In this document: piece after piece, positions 16,271 through 22,624 of the stretch
How positions within the stretch are numbered: position 1 is the first letter of the stretch
How the letters are laid out: each line of letters starts with the position of its first letter
Assembly (NCBI GenBank): GCA_950071875.1
Contig: CATMNW010000007.1
Location: 1-22,624, forward strand
Source of the DNA: an uncultured Erythrobacteraceae bacterium
GTDB lineage: Bacteria; Pseudomonadota; Alphaproteobacteria; Sphingomonadales; Sphingomonadaceae
Length of the DNA stretch: 22,624 nt
Direction: 5' to 3'
Program-made: the position numbers and the translations under genes
Notes under the pieces: model-generated
Databases searched by the model: none
The model's input: the letters and a program-made list of their open reading frames with translations, nothing else
What the model was told of the DNA's origin: nothing

Positions 16271-17221
16271 GGCACCGCCGTCGAAGCGGTCGTTCCCCGC
16301 ACCGGCATCGATGGTATCGTCTCCGGCGTTGGTCTGGATCACATCGTCGGCGTCACCTGTGGTGATCGAAATATCCGCATCGTAATCGGTAACGCTGCCG
16401 CCATCAGTAAAATCGGCAAATACACGGCCACCATAGCCTGTGGTTTCGACAGAGACGGGACCGCCGCTGCCACCCGACGTGATAAAGGGCGCCGAGAACG
16501 CAAGGGTCTCTATCGAATTCAGGCTGACAGTCTCGCCGCTGCTCGCGGCAACAGTTCCGGTGGTGCCGCTACCCGCGAACGAAACGTCCAGCGGGTTCGA
16601 CAGGTCGAGCCTCAGCACAGCAGCGTCATTACCGCCACCGCCGTTGGCCGTCCCCTGCGTATTCGTGCCCGAGCCGATACGGTACATGAAGATGTCGTCG
16701 CTGGATCCACCGGTGAAGACGTCCGTGCCCCCGCCGCTGATAAGCTGTACACCTTCCGAACCGCTGAAAGCACTGGCATCGACTGTGTCGTCGTTCGTAT
16801 CGACGATCATTCCGCCAACGTTAGCGCCGAAGCGCATCACGACACCTTCGATCCCGAGCATGGTGGTCTGAACGTCATCGAAAAGCGCCAGGCCGCCGTC
16901 ATCGGTGCGAACCGACGTATTGGTAATCGTCACATCACGGGCGATACCCGGGTCGTCATGCCGGTCACTGGAAAAATCGAACATCAATATATCGGTGCCG
17001 GTTCCACCATTGATCGTGTCGATACCATCGGAGCCGATGATGAAATCGTCACCGCCGAGTGTCGCGATCACGTCCGCTCCGGTGGAGCCCGCAGTTACAT
17101 CGTTCCCTGTAGTACCTGTAGCAATTCCCGGAAGACCTAGACCAAGGTCGATAGAAATAAGGCCGACTGTCAGGTCGACATCGATGATACCGAGGTCGGC
17201 ATCGAGATCCAATATTGTCAT
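15275..17221 (-). CDS. RTX calcium-binding repeat protein, probable type I secreted
   Basis: This 648-residue acidic protein starts at ATG 17221, 7 bases after AAAGGAG; a longer reading to 17263 lacks that site. The N-terminus is an unusual run of alternating Asp and Leu/Ile (DLDADLGIIDVDLTVG). GGxGxDxux nonapeptide repeats occur in three groups, at about 38-77, 288-325 and 373-545, with a region rich in Gly, Thr and Asp between the first two. From about 546 a serralysin-type C-terminal module follows (ADRFVF, ITDFSQADGD, FSGTAGELRYEF, DSDGDGAADM). It ends VSADFFL, a typical uncleaved type I secretion tail. RTX repeats bind calcium outside the cell and drive folding after export. No enzyme domain is seen, so adhesin or surface-layer-like roles are possible but unproven. 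The C-terminal half is homologous to the 900-residue protein next door. Confidence 0.9.
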   Translation of the reverse strand: MTILDLDADLGIIDVDLTVGLISIDLGLGLPGIATGTTGNDVTAGSTGADVIATLGGDDFIIGSDGIDTINGGTGTDILMFDFSSDRHDDPGIARDVTITNTSVRTDDGGLALFDDVQTTMLGIEGVVMRFGANVGGMIVDTNDDTVDASAFSGSEGVQLISGGGTDVFTGGSSDDIFMYRIGSGTNTQGTANGGGGNDAAVLRLDLSNPLDVSFAGSGTTGTVAASSGETVSLNSIETLAFSAPFITSGGSGGPVSVETTGYGGRVFADFTDGGSVTDYDADISITTGDADDVIQTNAGDDTIDAGAGNDRFDGGAGSDTASYLSATAGVSVSLVKQGQSQDTVGAGSDTLSSIENLSGSAFADTLIGDNRDNVLAGRGGDDFLDGRRGDDTILGGGGADFMRGQFGNDRLEGGDGNDVLRGDYGDDVMLGGAGDDIYFVEAVNDVVIENPGEGSDEVRIYGTDWTVSDGVETVRVLTGSGTVTGNEERNVMFGSTNENELDGRGGDDYLNGGRGRDSLDGARGQDVLIGGLGQDWMTGGADADRFVFTDLLDSAKGAINADVITDFSQADGDIISLTQVDAISGGGDDAFTFVGDAAFSGTAGELRYEFDGNGDTLVQMDSDGDGAADMAIRLNGEIDLVSADFFL

Positions 17222-17228
17222 TCGTCTC

Positions 17229-17235
17229 TCCTTTA
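17229..17235 (-). promoter_or_regulatory. Ribosome binding site deciding the first RTX start
   Basis: On the minus strand AAAGGAG precedes ATG 17221 by about 7 bases. It rules out the upstream in-frame start at 17263, whose leader peptide would only translate this site. Confidence 0.7.
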
Positions 17236-17263
17236 GTAAGGCCAGACTCCCTATTTTCTGCAA

Positions 17264-17640
17264 CCCCTTCGATTGGCCTTTTGCGAATCTGCGCCAATTC
17301 GAAAAATTTAGCGCTGTTTAGAGTTCTCACGAGGAGTTATAATTATTCGCTGAAGGCTATGGTAAAACTTTGGATAATCAAACCAAAAACAAGAGTAATA
17401 AGGAATAATACGTATGTATATCAGGGTTCTCGTTGGTAAATTCCGGTAATGTATAAAATCGAAATTCATAAATCGTACGAGCTTCTTTTGCATCGCAGCA
17501 ATAAATCGGTTGTGGATAAGCGTTTTTGCGTTGCACAAGTCCACAATCCAGTTGATCGTAAAGGAGAAACTAAGACTGAGTCGATTTTTATTGCGCTGCA
17601 TCGAAGGCTTGATCGCTCTTTGATGTGAGCGTTGCCAAAG
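17264..17640. other. AT-rich intergenic region upstream of the first RTX gene
   Basis: Between about 17320 and 17620 the sequence is clearly richer in A and T than anything else in the window. It contains ATACGTAT (17408-17415, palindromic), a perfect DnaA-box match TTATCCACA on the minus strand (17511-17519), a one-mismatch version TTATCCAAA (17369-17377) and an inverted repeat TTGTGGA/TCCACAA (17510-17516 with 17540-17546). It likely holds the RTX promoter and regulator sites. The minus-strand open frame across it has no ribosome site and an AT-driven composition, so I do not call it a gene. Confidence 0.5.
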
Positions 17641-17835
17641 CCTCGGTAGGTAAGGCGCCAACCTGCTGACCGGGGTGAATGCGGATTAAGGATATTGCGG
17701 GCGGCAACGGCCTTTCCAAGACGCCGGGTGCGCGCTCAAACGGCTATATCGGGCTGTAATGGACAGCTTTTGAGCGCCATTGGCCCTGTTTCAGGCTTAA
17801 GGGTAAAGCAGCGGGTAGGCCTTCAAATCGCGAGA

Positions 17836-18000
17836 ATGGCTTCGTTGCCCGGGGCTTACCACATTCAACGTTGGAGCGAATTATACGAAGATAAATCGCT
17901 TGCGAAGCTTTATGAGGCGCGCGGGCAGGCAAATCTCAAGCACCTATCCTTCGCGATGCTGGGCCTGTCCAAATGGCGGAATCGGATCGTAACAGTATGA
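17836..18000 (+). CDS. Doubtful small ORF between the RTX genes
   Basis: This 54-codon frame (MASLPGAYHIQRWSELYED... ending WRNRIVTV) has an ordinary amino acid mix and ends just before the hairpin at 18002-18027. A longer reading from 17695 adds an Arg-rich, unconvincing N-terminus. There is no good ribosome site and no family I recognise. It could be a remnant of a lost gene or chance. The surrounding 17641-18039 holds nothing else I can support. Confidence 0.2.
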   Translation: MASLPGAYHIQRWSELYEDKSLAKLYEARGQANLKHLSFAMLGLSKWRNRIVTV

Positions 18001-18001
18001 A

Positions 18002-18027
18002 CAGGGCGCCGCGGCAGCGACGCCCTG
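18002..18027 (-). terminator. Terminator after the second RTX gene
   Basis: CAGGGCG (18002-18008) pairs with CGCCCTG (18021-18027). On the minus strand, 12 bases past the RTX stop, the stem is followed by TTCATACTGTT, moderately T-rich. Confidence 0.65.
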
Positions 18028-18039
18028 CCAGGCAGTGCC

Positions 18040-19086
18040 TTAAAGATAGAAATCGCCGTGCGATGGCATAATCGGTTCCATCGCCGGACTTGCCGATGCA
18101 CCCAGGATGTCATTTGCGGACAGATTGATATTACCGTTGAGACGGATCGTCATATCGGACGAGCCGTCGCCATCAGTATCAGCCATCAGAAGGGTGTCGC
18201 CACCGCTGAATTCGTACCGCAACTGACCGGCAGTGCCACTGAAGGCCGCGCTGCCGATGAAAGCGAAACTGTTGTTTGCCCCGCCGTCGATCGCATCGAT
18301 CTGCGCCAGGGAGATCTGGTCGCCATCGGCCTTGCTGAAGTCGGTAATGATATCAGAGAAGCTGTCGTTGGCGCTGCTCTCCAGCAGTTCCTTGAACACG
18401 AAACGATCGGCATCCGCGCCGCCCGTCATCGTATCCTGGCCGCGGCCTCCGATCAGGATATCGTCGCCGGAACCACCGCCCAGCGTGTCAGCCTGCCGTC
18501 CGCCGTCGAGATAGTCGTCACCTCCGCGCCCGACCAGGACATTGCTGTTGGTCGAACCGAACATGGAGTTGGCCTCGTTGTTGCCGGTGACGACACCGGT
18601 GCCGGTCAGTACGCGAACTGTCTCGATACCGCTCGAAACGGTCCAGTCGGTTCCGTACAGACGTACTTCGTCATCACCTTCGCCCGGGTTTTCAATCACC
18701 ACGTCGCTCGAAACTTCGACGAAGTAGATGTCATCGCCAGCGCCGCCCAGCATGACATCGTCGCCGAAGTCACCGCGCAGGACATCGTTGCCATCGCCGC
18801 CTTCGAGCCGGTCGTTGCCAAACTGGCCGCGCATGAAGTCATCGTCGCCGCCGCCCAGGATCAGGTCGTCGCCCGAACGTCCATCAAGGAAATCCTCCCC
18901 GCCGCGCCCGACAAGTACGTTGGAAACGCCATTTCCGATCAGGCTGTCGTCGAAGGATGAACCGTTGAGGTTTTCGATCCGGCGCAGCGTATCGAAACCC
19001 GCACCGAGTGTGTCCTGCGCGCTACCAAGCTGGGTCAGCGAAACGGCAACGGCCGAGGCAGCATCACCGTAATCCGATGTGTCGAT
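18040..19086 (-). repeat. C-terminal RTX module, copy 2
   Basis: Counterpart of 15275-16270. It carries about 18 extra residues at its end (through ASASPAMEPIMPSHG) before the shared D-F-x-L tail. Confidence 0.85.
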
Positions 19087-20742
19087 GCCGTTCCCGCCGT
19101 CAATGACATCGTTCCCGGCTCCACCGATAATCGTATCGTCTCCGTCGTTCGTAACGATCACATTGTTGCCAGAGGTGCCGGTAATTGTGTCCGCCCCCAC
19201 ACCGGTAATCACATTCTCGAAATTTACGAACTGTTCAGGGGCGTAATTGGTAACGCCAGTAGCGAGGTCTATGACGTAATTACCATCCCAGGTAGTGGTA
19301 TCCAGAGTATCCGTACCATTACCCCCGTCGAGCACTTCGTATACGCCGAGGCCGGCATAGATCAAATCGTCTCCATTGCCGCCGTAATACTCACCAGCGC
19401 CGCTCGAATGAATTTCATCACCGCCTTTGCCGCCATAAACCAGATTGGTGCCGCCGGACCCCGTGTAGATAGTATCGTTACCGGCTCTGCCATAAACGGT
19501 GTTGTCATCATCATCGCCATAGATGATGGAATCAGTCACATATCCGGTAATGACTTCGGTATCGACGAAGTTCGTCCGGCCCTGGTCGTAGTCCGACGCT
19601 TCGATCAAGCCGGTGCGCGGATCGTAGATCGAGGCGTAAACCTCACCGTCATCCTGATTGATCCAGGTTACGAGCAGCCGACCGTCCGATGTAACACTGA
19701 TGTCGGGTTCGGTCGGGGCGGTGTCCCCAATGACGAAGCTTGATCCGAGCTGCGTTCCGGTGCTCGTGAAGCGGGCCCCTTCGAGAGTGCCATCGGTATC
19801 GTTATCCCAGATGATCACGAAACCACCGTCGGGGAGGGCCACGATCGTCTGTTCATTGTTGAAATCGTTGTTGCTCTCGGGGAACAGATTCCCGGTTACT
19901 GCGCCGCCGGTGCTGCTGTAGATACGGTAAGCGATGCTTGTTTCACCACCGCTTTCTTCTTCCCAGGAAACCACGAAGCCACCGTTGGCCAGAGCGGCAA
20001 CATGGGGATTGAAAGCAGGTCCATTATCTATGTTGATAGCCGCGCCACGTACACCTGCGGGTGTCGTGATGGAGAATTCGATCGAGGTTGTTCCGGCGTC
20101 GTCCTCCTCGTAAACCGTTACGAGATTACCGTTCGACAAAACCGCAACACGAGCGTCAACGTCGAAATCCGAACTGTTCTGGGCTGCGTCGAATTCGGTG
20201 CCGACTGTGCCGCCGATTGTGACGGTAACCCCTCGAACGTCTGTATTTGTGCCGACATCGTCGGTGAATGTGACGAACGATGTATTGGTTGTCAGATCTA
20301 CCGCGACTTGCGGGTTGGCAAGAAAATCAGCGGCTACATTCTCATTAGCAATTATCGCACTGGTGACTAGATCACCGTTCGCATCATGATGTTCCCAGCG
20401 AATGCCGGTTTCATTTGTATTTGAGATACTATCATCCACGAAGACGAGGATAAATCCACCATCACTAGTCGCCGCAATGTCGAAATCGCGCTCGTCATCG
20501 AAAAACCAGTCGGTATTAACCTGGAACGGGGCCCGGACTACGTTTCCCTGAGCATCGAAGATTGCCCCCACAATATCCTGGCCGGAAGAAGTGCCGATCG
20601 CGCCGTCCGAAGATTCGGTCCAGGCGACAAAGAAGTTGCCATTCGACAATCCGATTATCTGTGGGTCGCTCTGAGTGCCGGTTTCGGCAGTGCCGGTGTT
20701 AACCTGGAACTGGTCGAGCCATACTGATGGAGTAACGGGCAT
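18040..20742 (-). CDS. RTX protein with seven-repeat N-terminal domain, probable type I secreted
   Basis: This 900-residue acidic protein starts at ATG 20742, 6 bases after GAGGA. Residues 1-375 contain seven repeats of about 50 residues built around a L-x-x-GG-F-V-V-x-W core (for example LSNGNFFVAW near 32, LANGGFVVSW near 251, LPDGGFVIIW near 303, TSDGRLLVTW near 351), with key aromatics at 41, 101, 159, 211, 260, 312 and 360. This spacing suggests a seven-bladed beta-propeller. RTX nonapeptide repeats follow (about 405-475, 515-555 and 605-785) and then a serralysin-type C-terminal module, ending HGDFYL, a type I secretion tail. There is no N-terminal signal peptide, as expected for that route. 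No catalytic motif was seen; binding or adhesion is the likeliest kind of role but is inference. The transporter must be encoded elsewhere. Confidence 0.9.
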   Translation of the reverse strand: MPVTPSVWLDQFQVNTGTAETGTQSDPQIIGLSNGNFFVAWTESSDGAIGTSSGQDIVGAIFDAQGNVVRAPFQVNTDWFFDDERDFDIAATSDGGFILVFVDDSISNTNETGIRWEHHDANGDLVTSAIIANENVAADFLANPQVAVDLTTNTSFVTFTDDVGTNTDVRGVTVTIGGTVGTEFDAAQNSSDFDVDARVAVLSNGNLVTVYEEDDAGTTSIEFSITTPAGVRGAAINIDNGPAFNPHVAALANGGFVVSWEEESGGETSIAYRIYSSTGGAVTGNLFPESNNDFNNEQTIVALPDGGFVIIWDNDTDGTLEGARFTSTGTQLGSSFVIGDTAPTEPDISVTSDGRLLVTWINQDDGEVYASIYDPRTGLIEASDYDQGRTNFVDTEVITGYVTDSIIYGDDDDNTVYGRAGNDTIYTGSGGTNLVYGGKGGDEIHSSGAGEYYGGNGDDLIYAGLGVYEVLDGGNGTDTLDTTTWDGNYVIDLATGVTNYAPEQFVNFENVITGVGADTITGTSGNNVIVTNDGDDTIIGGAGNDVIDGGNGIDTSDYGDAASAVAVSLTQLGSAQDTLGAGFDTLRRIENLNGSSFDDSLIGNGVSNVLVGRGGEDFLDGRSGDDLILGGGDDDFMRGQFGNDRLEGGDGNDVLRGDFGDDVMLGGAGDDIYFVEVSSDVVIENPGEGDDEVRLYGTDWTVSSGIETVRVLTGTGVVTGNNEANSMFGSTNSNVLVGRGGDDYLDGGRQADTLGGGSGDDILIGGRGQDTMTGGADADRFVFKELLESSANDSFSDIITDFSKADGDQISLAQIDAIDGGANNSFAFIGSAAFSGTAGQLRYEFSGGDTLLMADTDGDGSSDMTIRLNGNINLSANDILGASASPAMEPIMPSHGDFYL

Positions 20743-21029
20743 ACATGGTCCTCACTGGAACCGTGTCGTTGCGACACGGGGGTTGATCCATGACCCGTCG
20801 TACCCTTCTCGGAGGACTTGCAGCTTTGCGTGACTCCGACATGCTTTTAAGTCAAACCGGTTAAGGTTTACATTAGGTGAACCGTTCAGAAAGTCGGATG
20901 AGTGGCTGGGCTGAAATTCTACGGCCGAACTCGAACATTTGCAGAACATCGCGTTGCTTGCTAAGCCATTTGAACCCAATTTTCCTGCCGCTCTGGACTC
21001 AGTGGCGGCGACCACCCACTTGGACTTCC
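20743..21029. other. Divergent control region between the second RTX gene and uvrA
   Basis: 287 bases without a gene. It holds the SOS box for uvrA and the RTX promoter and leader. A TTGACT on the minus strand near 20850 could be a -35 element for the RTX gene, but I found no matching -10. An in-frame reading through 20939 on the plus strand is not supported. Confidence 0.5.
20933..20947 (+). promoter_or_regulatory. LexA (SOS) box upstream of uvrA
   Basis: GAACATTTGCAGAAC is a perfect GAAC-N7-GAAC, the reverse complement of the alphaproteobacterial LexA site GTTC-N7-GTTC. It lies 82 bases before the uvrA start, the expected place for SOS control of this repair gene. Confidence 0.8.
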
Positions 21030-22624
21030 ATGGCACTTACAAAGATTTCCGTCCGCGGCGCGCGAGAGCACAATCTCAAGGGCGTCGACATCGACCTGCC
21101 GCGCGACAGCCTGATCGTGATTACCGGCCTATCGGGCTCGGGCAAGTCCAGCCTGGCGTTCGACACCATCTATGCAGAAGGGCAGCGGCGCTACGTCGAA
21201 AGCCTGTCGGCCTATGCGCGCCAGTTCCTCGAAATGATGCAGAAGCCCGATGTCGAGCATATCGACGGGCTTTCTCCCGCGATCTCGATCGAGCAGAAGA
21301 CCACCAGCCGCAACCCGCGCTCCACTGTCGCGACGGTGACCGAGATCTACGACTACATGCGCCTGCTGTGGGCGAGGGTAGGGGTGCCCTATTCGCCTGC
21401 CACCGGCCTGCCGATCGAGGCGCAGACGGTATCGAACATGGTCGACCGCGTGATGGCTCTGGCCGAAGGCACGCGGCTCTACCTGCTCGCGCCGGTGGTG
21501 CGCGGGCGCAAGGGCGAATACCGCAAGGAACTGGCCGAATGGCAGAAGGCGGGCTTCACCCGCGTGCGGATCGACGGCGAGATGTACGGGATCGAGGAAG
21601 CGCCCGCGCTCGACAAGAAGTTCAAGCACGACATCGAAGTGGTCGTTGATCGCCTTGCCGTGAAAGAAGGGATCGAAACGCGCCTCGCCGACAGTTTCGA
21701 ACAGGCGCTCAAGCTTGCCGATGGCCTCGCCTATGTCGATCTTGCCGATGGCGTGGTGCCGGGGCGCGAGGATGAAGGCGAAGCGGGCGGGGCGATGAAG
21801 GGGGCAGGTCTGCCTGCCAACCGCATCGTCTTTTCCGAACGCTTCTCCTGCCCGGTTTCCGGGTTCACCATCGAGGAGGTCGAACCGCGCCTGTTCTCGT
21901 TCAACGCGCCGCAGGGGGCCTGTCCGACCTGCGACGGGATCGGCGAAAAGCAGTTGTTCGACCCGCAACTGGTCGTGCCCAACGAAGCGCTCAGCCTCAA
22001 GAAGGGCGCGGTCGTGCCCTGGGCCAAGAGCAATCCGCCGTCGCCCTATTACATGCAGGTGCTGGCCAGCCTCGCGAAGGAATTCGAATTCGATCTCACC
22101 ACCCCGTGGGAGGAGTTCGACAAGGAAATCCGCGACATCATCCTTTACGGTACCAAGGGCAGGGCCATCCCGCTCACCTTCAAGGACGGGCGCAAAAGCT
22201 ACACGGTCAAGAAGCCCTTCGAAGGCGTGATCGGCAATCTCAACCGCCGCATGCTGCAGACCGAAAGCGCCTGGATGCGCGAGGAGCTGGCCAAGTTCCA
22301 GACCGCGCAGCCGTGCGAAACCTGCGGCGGCAAGCGCCTCAACGAAAAGGCGCTGGCGGTGAAGGTCCCGGGCCCCGACGGCCCGACCGATATCGCCACC
22401 CCCACCAAGATGAGCGTGGCCGATGCCAAGGGCTGGTTCCTCGCGCTGCCCGACCAGCTTTCCGAAACGCAGGCGCAGATCGCGCATGCCATCCTCAAGG
22501 AAATCAACGAGCGGCTGGGCTTCCTCGACAATGTCGGGCTCGACTATCTCAACCTCGACCGGACCAGCGGCACGCTGTCGGGCGGGGAAAGCCAGCGCAT
22601 CCGCCTCGCCAGCCAGATCGGCTC
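21030..22624 (+). CDS. uvrA: Excinuclease ABC subunit A (UvrA), N-terminal part
   Basis: The frame is open from ATG 21030 to the window end, giving 531 of an expected 950 or so residues. It begins MALTKISVRGAREHNLKGVD with Walker A GLSGSGKSS (33-41), then EGQRRYVESLSAYARQFLEM and the UvrB-binding/insert region, then SFNAPQGACPTCDGIG, and near the end CETCGGKRLN and the ABC signature LSGGESQRIRLA (515 onward). UvrA finds bulky DNA damage, loads UvrB and so starts nucleotide excision repair in the cytoplasm. In the first zinc module one Cys pair reads CPVSG, where many bacteria have CxxC; I believe this is common in alphaproteobacteria. The start has only a weak ribosome site. Confidence 0.97.
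   Translation, partial: MALTKISVRGAREHNLKGVDIDLPRDSLIVITGLSGSGKSSLAFDTIYAEGQRRYVESLSAYARQFLEMMQKPDVEHIDGLSPAISIEQKTTSRNPRSTVATVTEIYDYMRLLWARVGVPYSPATGLPIEAQTVSNMVDRVMALAEGTRLYLLAPVVRGRKGEYRKELAEWQKAGFTRVRIDGEMYGIEEAPALDKKFKHDIEVVVDRLAVKEGIETRLADSFEQALKLADGLAYVDLADGVVPGREDEGEAGGAMKGAGLPANRIVFSERFSCPVSGFTIEEVEPRLFSFNAPQGACPTCDGIGEKQLFDPQLVVPNEALSLKKGAVVPWAKSNPPSPYYMQVLASLAKEFEFDLTTPWEEFDKEIRDIILYGTKGRAIPLTFKDGRKSYTVKKPFEGVIGNLNRRMLQTESAWMREELAKFQTAQPCETCGGKRLNEKALAVKVPGPDGPTDIATPTKMSVADAKGWFLALPDQLSETQAQIAHAILKEINERLGFLDNVGLDYLNLDRTSGTLSGGESQRIRLASQIG

Noticed and set aside
17308..17661. 117-residue minus-strand open frame in the AT-rich gap
   Set aside because: No ribosome site, AT-driven Ile/Tyr/Arg composition and no recognisable motif.
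15275..20742. Periodic DNA in the RTX genes as CRISPR or simple tandem repeats
   Set aside because: The periodicity is the 27-base coding unit of GGxGxDxux nonapeptides with variable codons, not identical DNA repeats with spacers.
21846..21860. Loss of a zinc-binding Cys in UvrA (CPVSG)
   Set aside because: I believe this form is usual in alphaproteobacterial UvrA, so it is probably a lineage trait and not a defect.
21129..22487. 452-residue open frame on the minus strand opposite uvrA
   Set aside because: It is antisense to unmistakable UvrA motifs; composition is typical of a mirror frame.

Overview
The window looks like a chromosomal segment of a high-GC alphaproteobacterium, most likely Sphingomonadales and close to Erythrobacteraceae. 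This rests on the alphaproteobacterial style of the malate dehydrogenase N-terminus and of UvrA, a direct-repeat GAAC-N7-GAAC SOS box before uvrA, an outer-membrane B12 receptor behind a cobalamin riboswitch, and small proteins with ANDN motifs. No rRNA, tRNA, CRISPR array or insertion sequence was seen.

Layout. 1-74 is the 5' end of malate dehydrogenase (minus). 351-3956 holds three minus-strand genes: a membrane GGDEF-EAL protein, a small hypothetical protein and a SleB-type cell wall hydrolase. Diverging from the hydrolase is a complete vitamin B12 uptake operon (about 4060-9048, plus): a cobalamin riboswitch, then btuB, btuF, btuC, btuD and a 101-residue protein of unknown role. All four junctions are 4-base stop/start overlaps. 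A bidirectional hairpin terminator separates it from the convergent M3 metallopeptidase gene (9086-11314, minus), which carries an in-frame amber codon at codon 321 and is probably a recent pseudogene. Next on the minus strand come a putative lipoprotein translationally coupled to a 2',3'-cyclic phosphodiesterase (ThpR), a membrane-anchored GH24 lysozyme and a membrane GGDEF diguanylate cyclase.

15275-20742 is the most unusual part. Two minus-strand RTX (calcium-binding repeat) proteins of 648 and 900 residues share a homologous C-terminal module of about 330 residues and both end in D-F-[FY]-L, a typical type I secretion tail. Their N-terminal parts are unrelated; the larger one starts with seven regularly spaced repeats that suggest a beta-propeller. 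An AT-rich intergenic stretch with a perfect DnaA-box match lies upstream of the shorter one. No type I transporter is in the window. uvrA (plus, cut by the window end) closes the segment.

Functional reading. The B12 operon moves cobalamin across the outer membrane (BtuB), binds it in the periplasm (BtuF) and imports it through BtuCD under riboswitch control. The two c-di-GMP proteins and two exported RTX proteins would fit surface or biofilm behaviour, but that link is inference from proximity only. The best leads are the amber-interrupted peptidase, the orphan protein locked to the end of the B12 operon, and the RTX pair.
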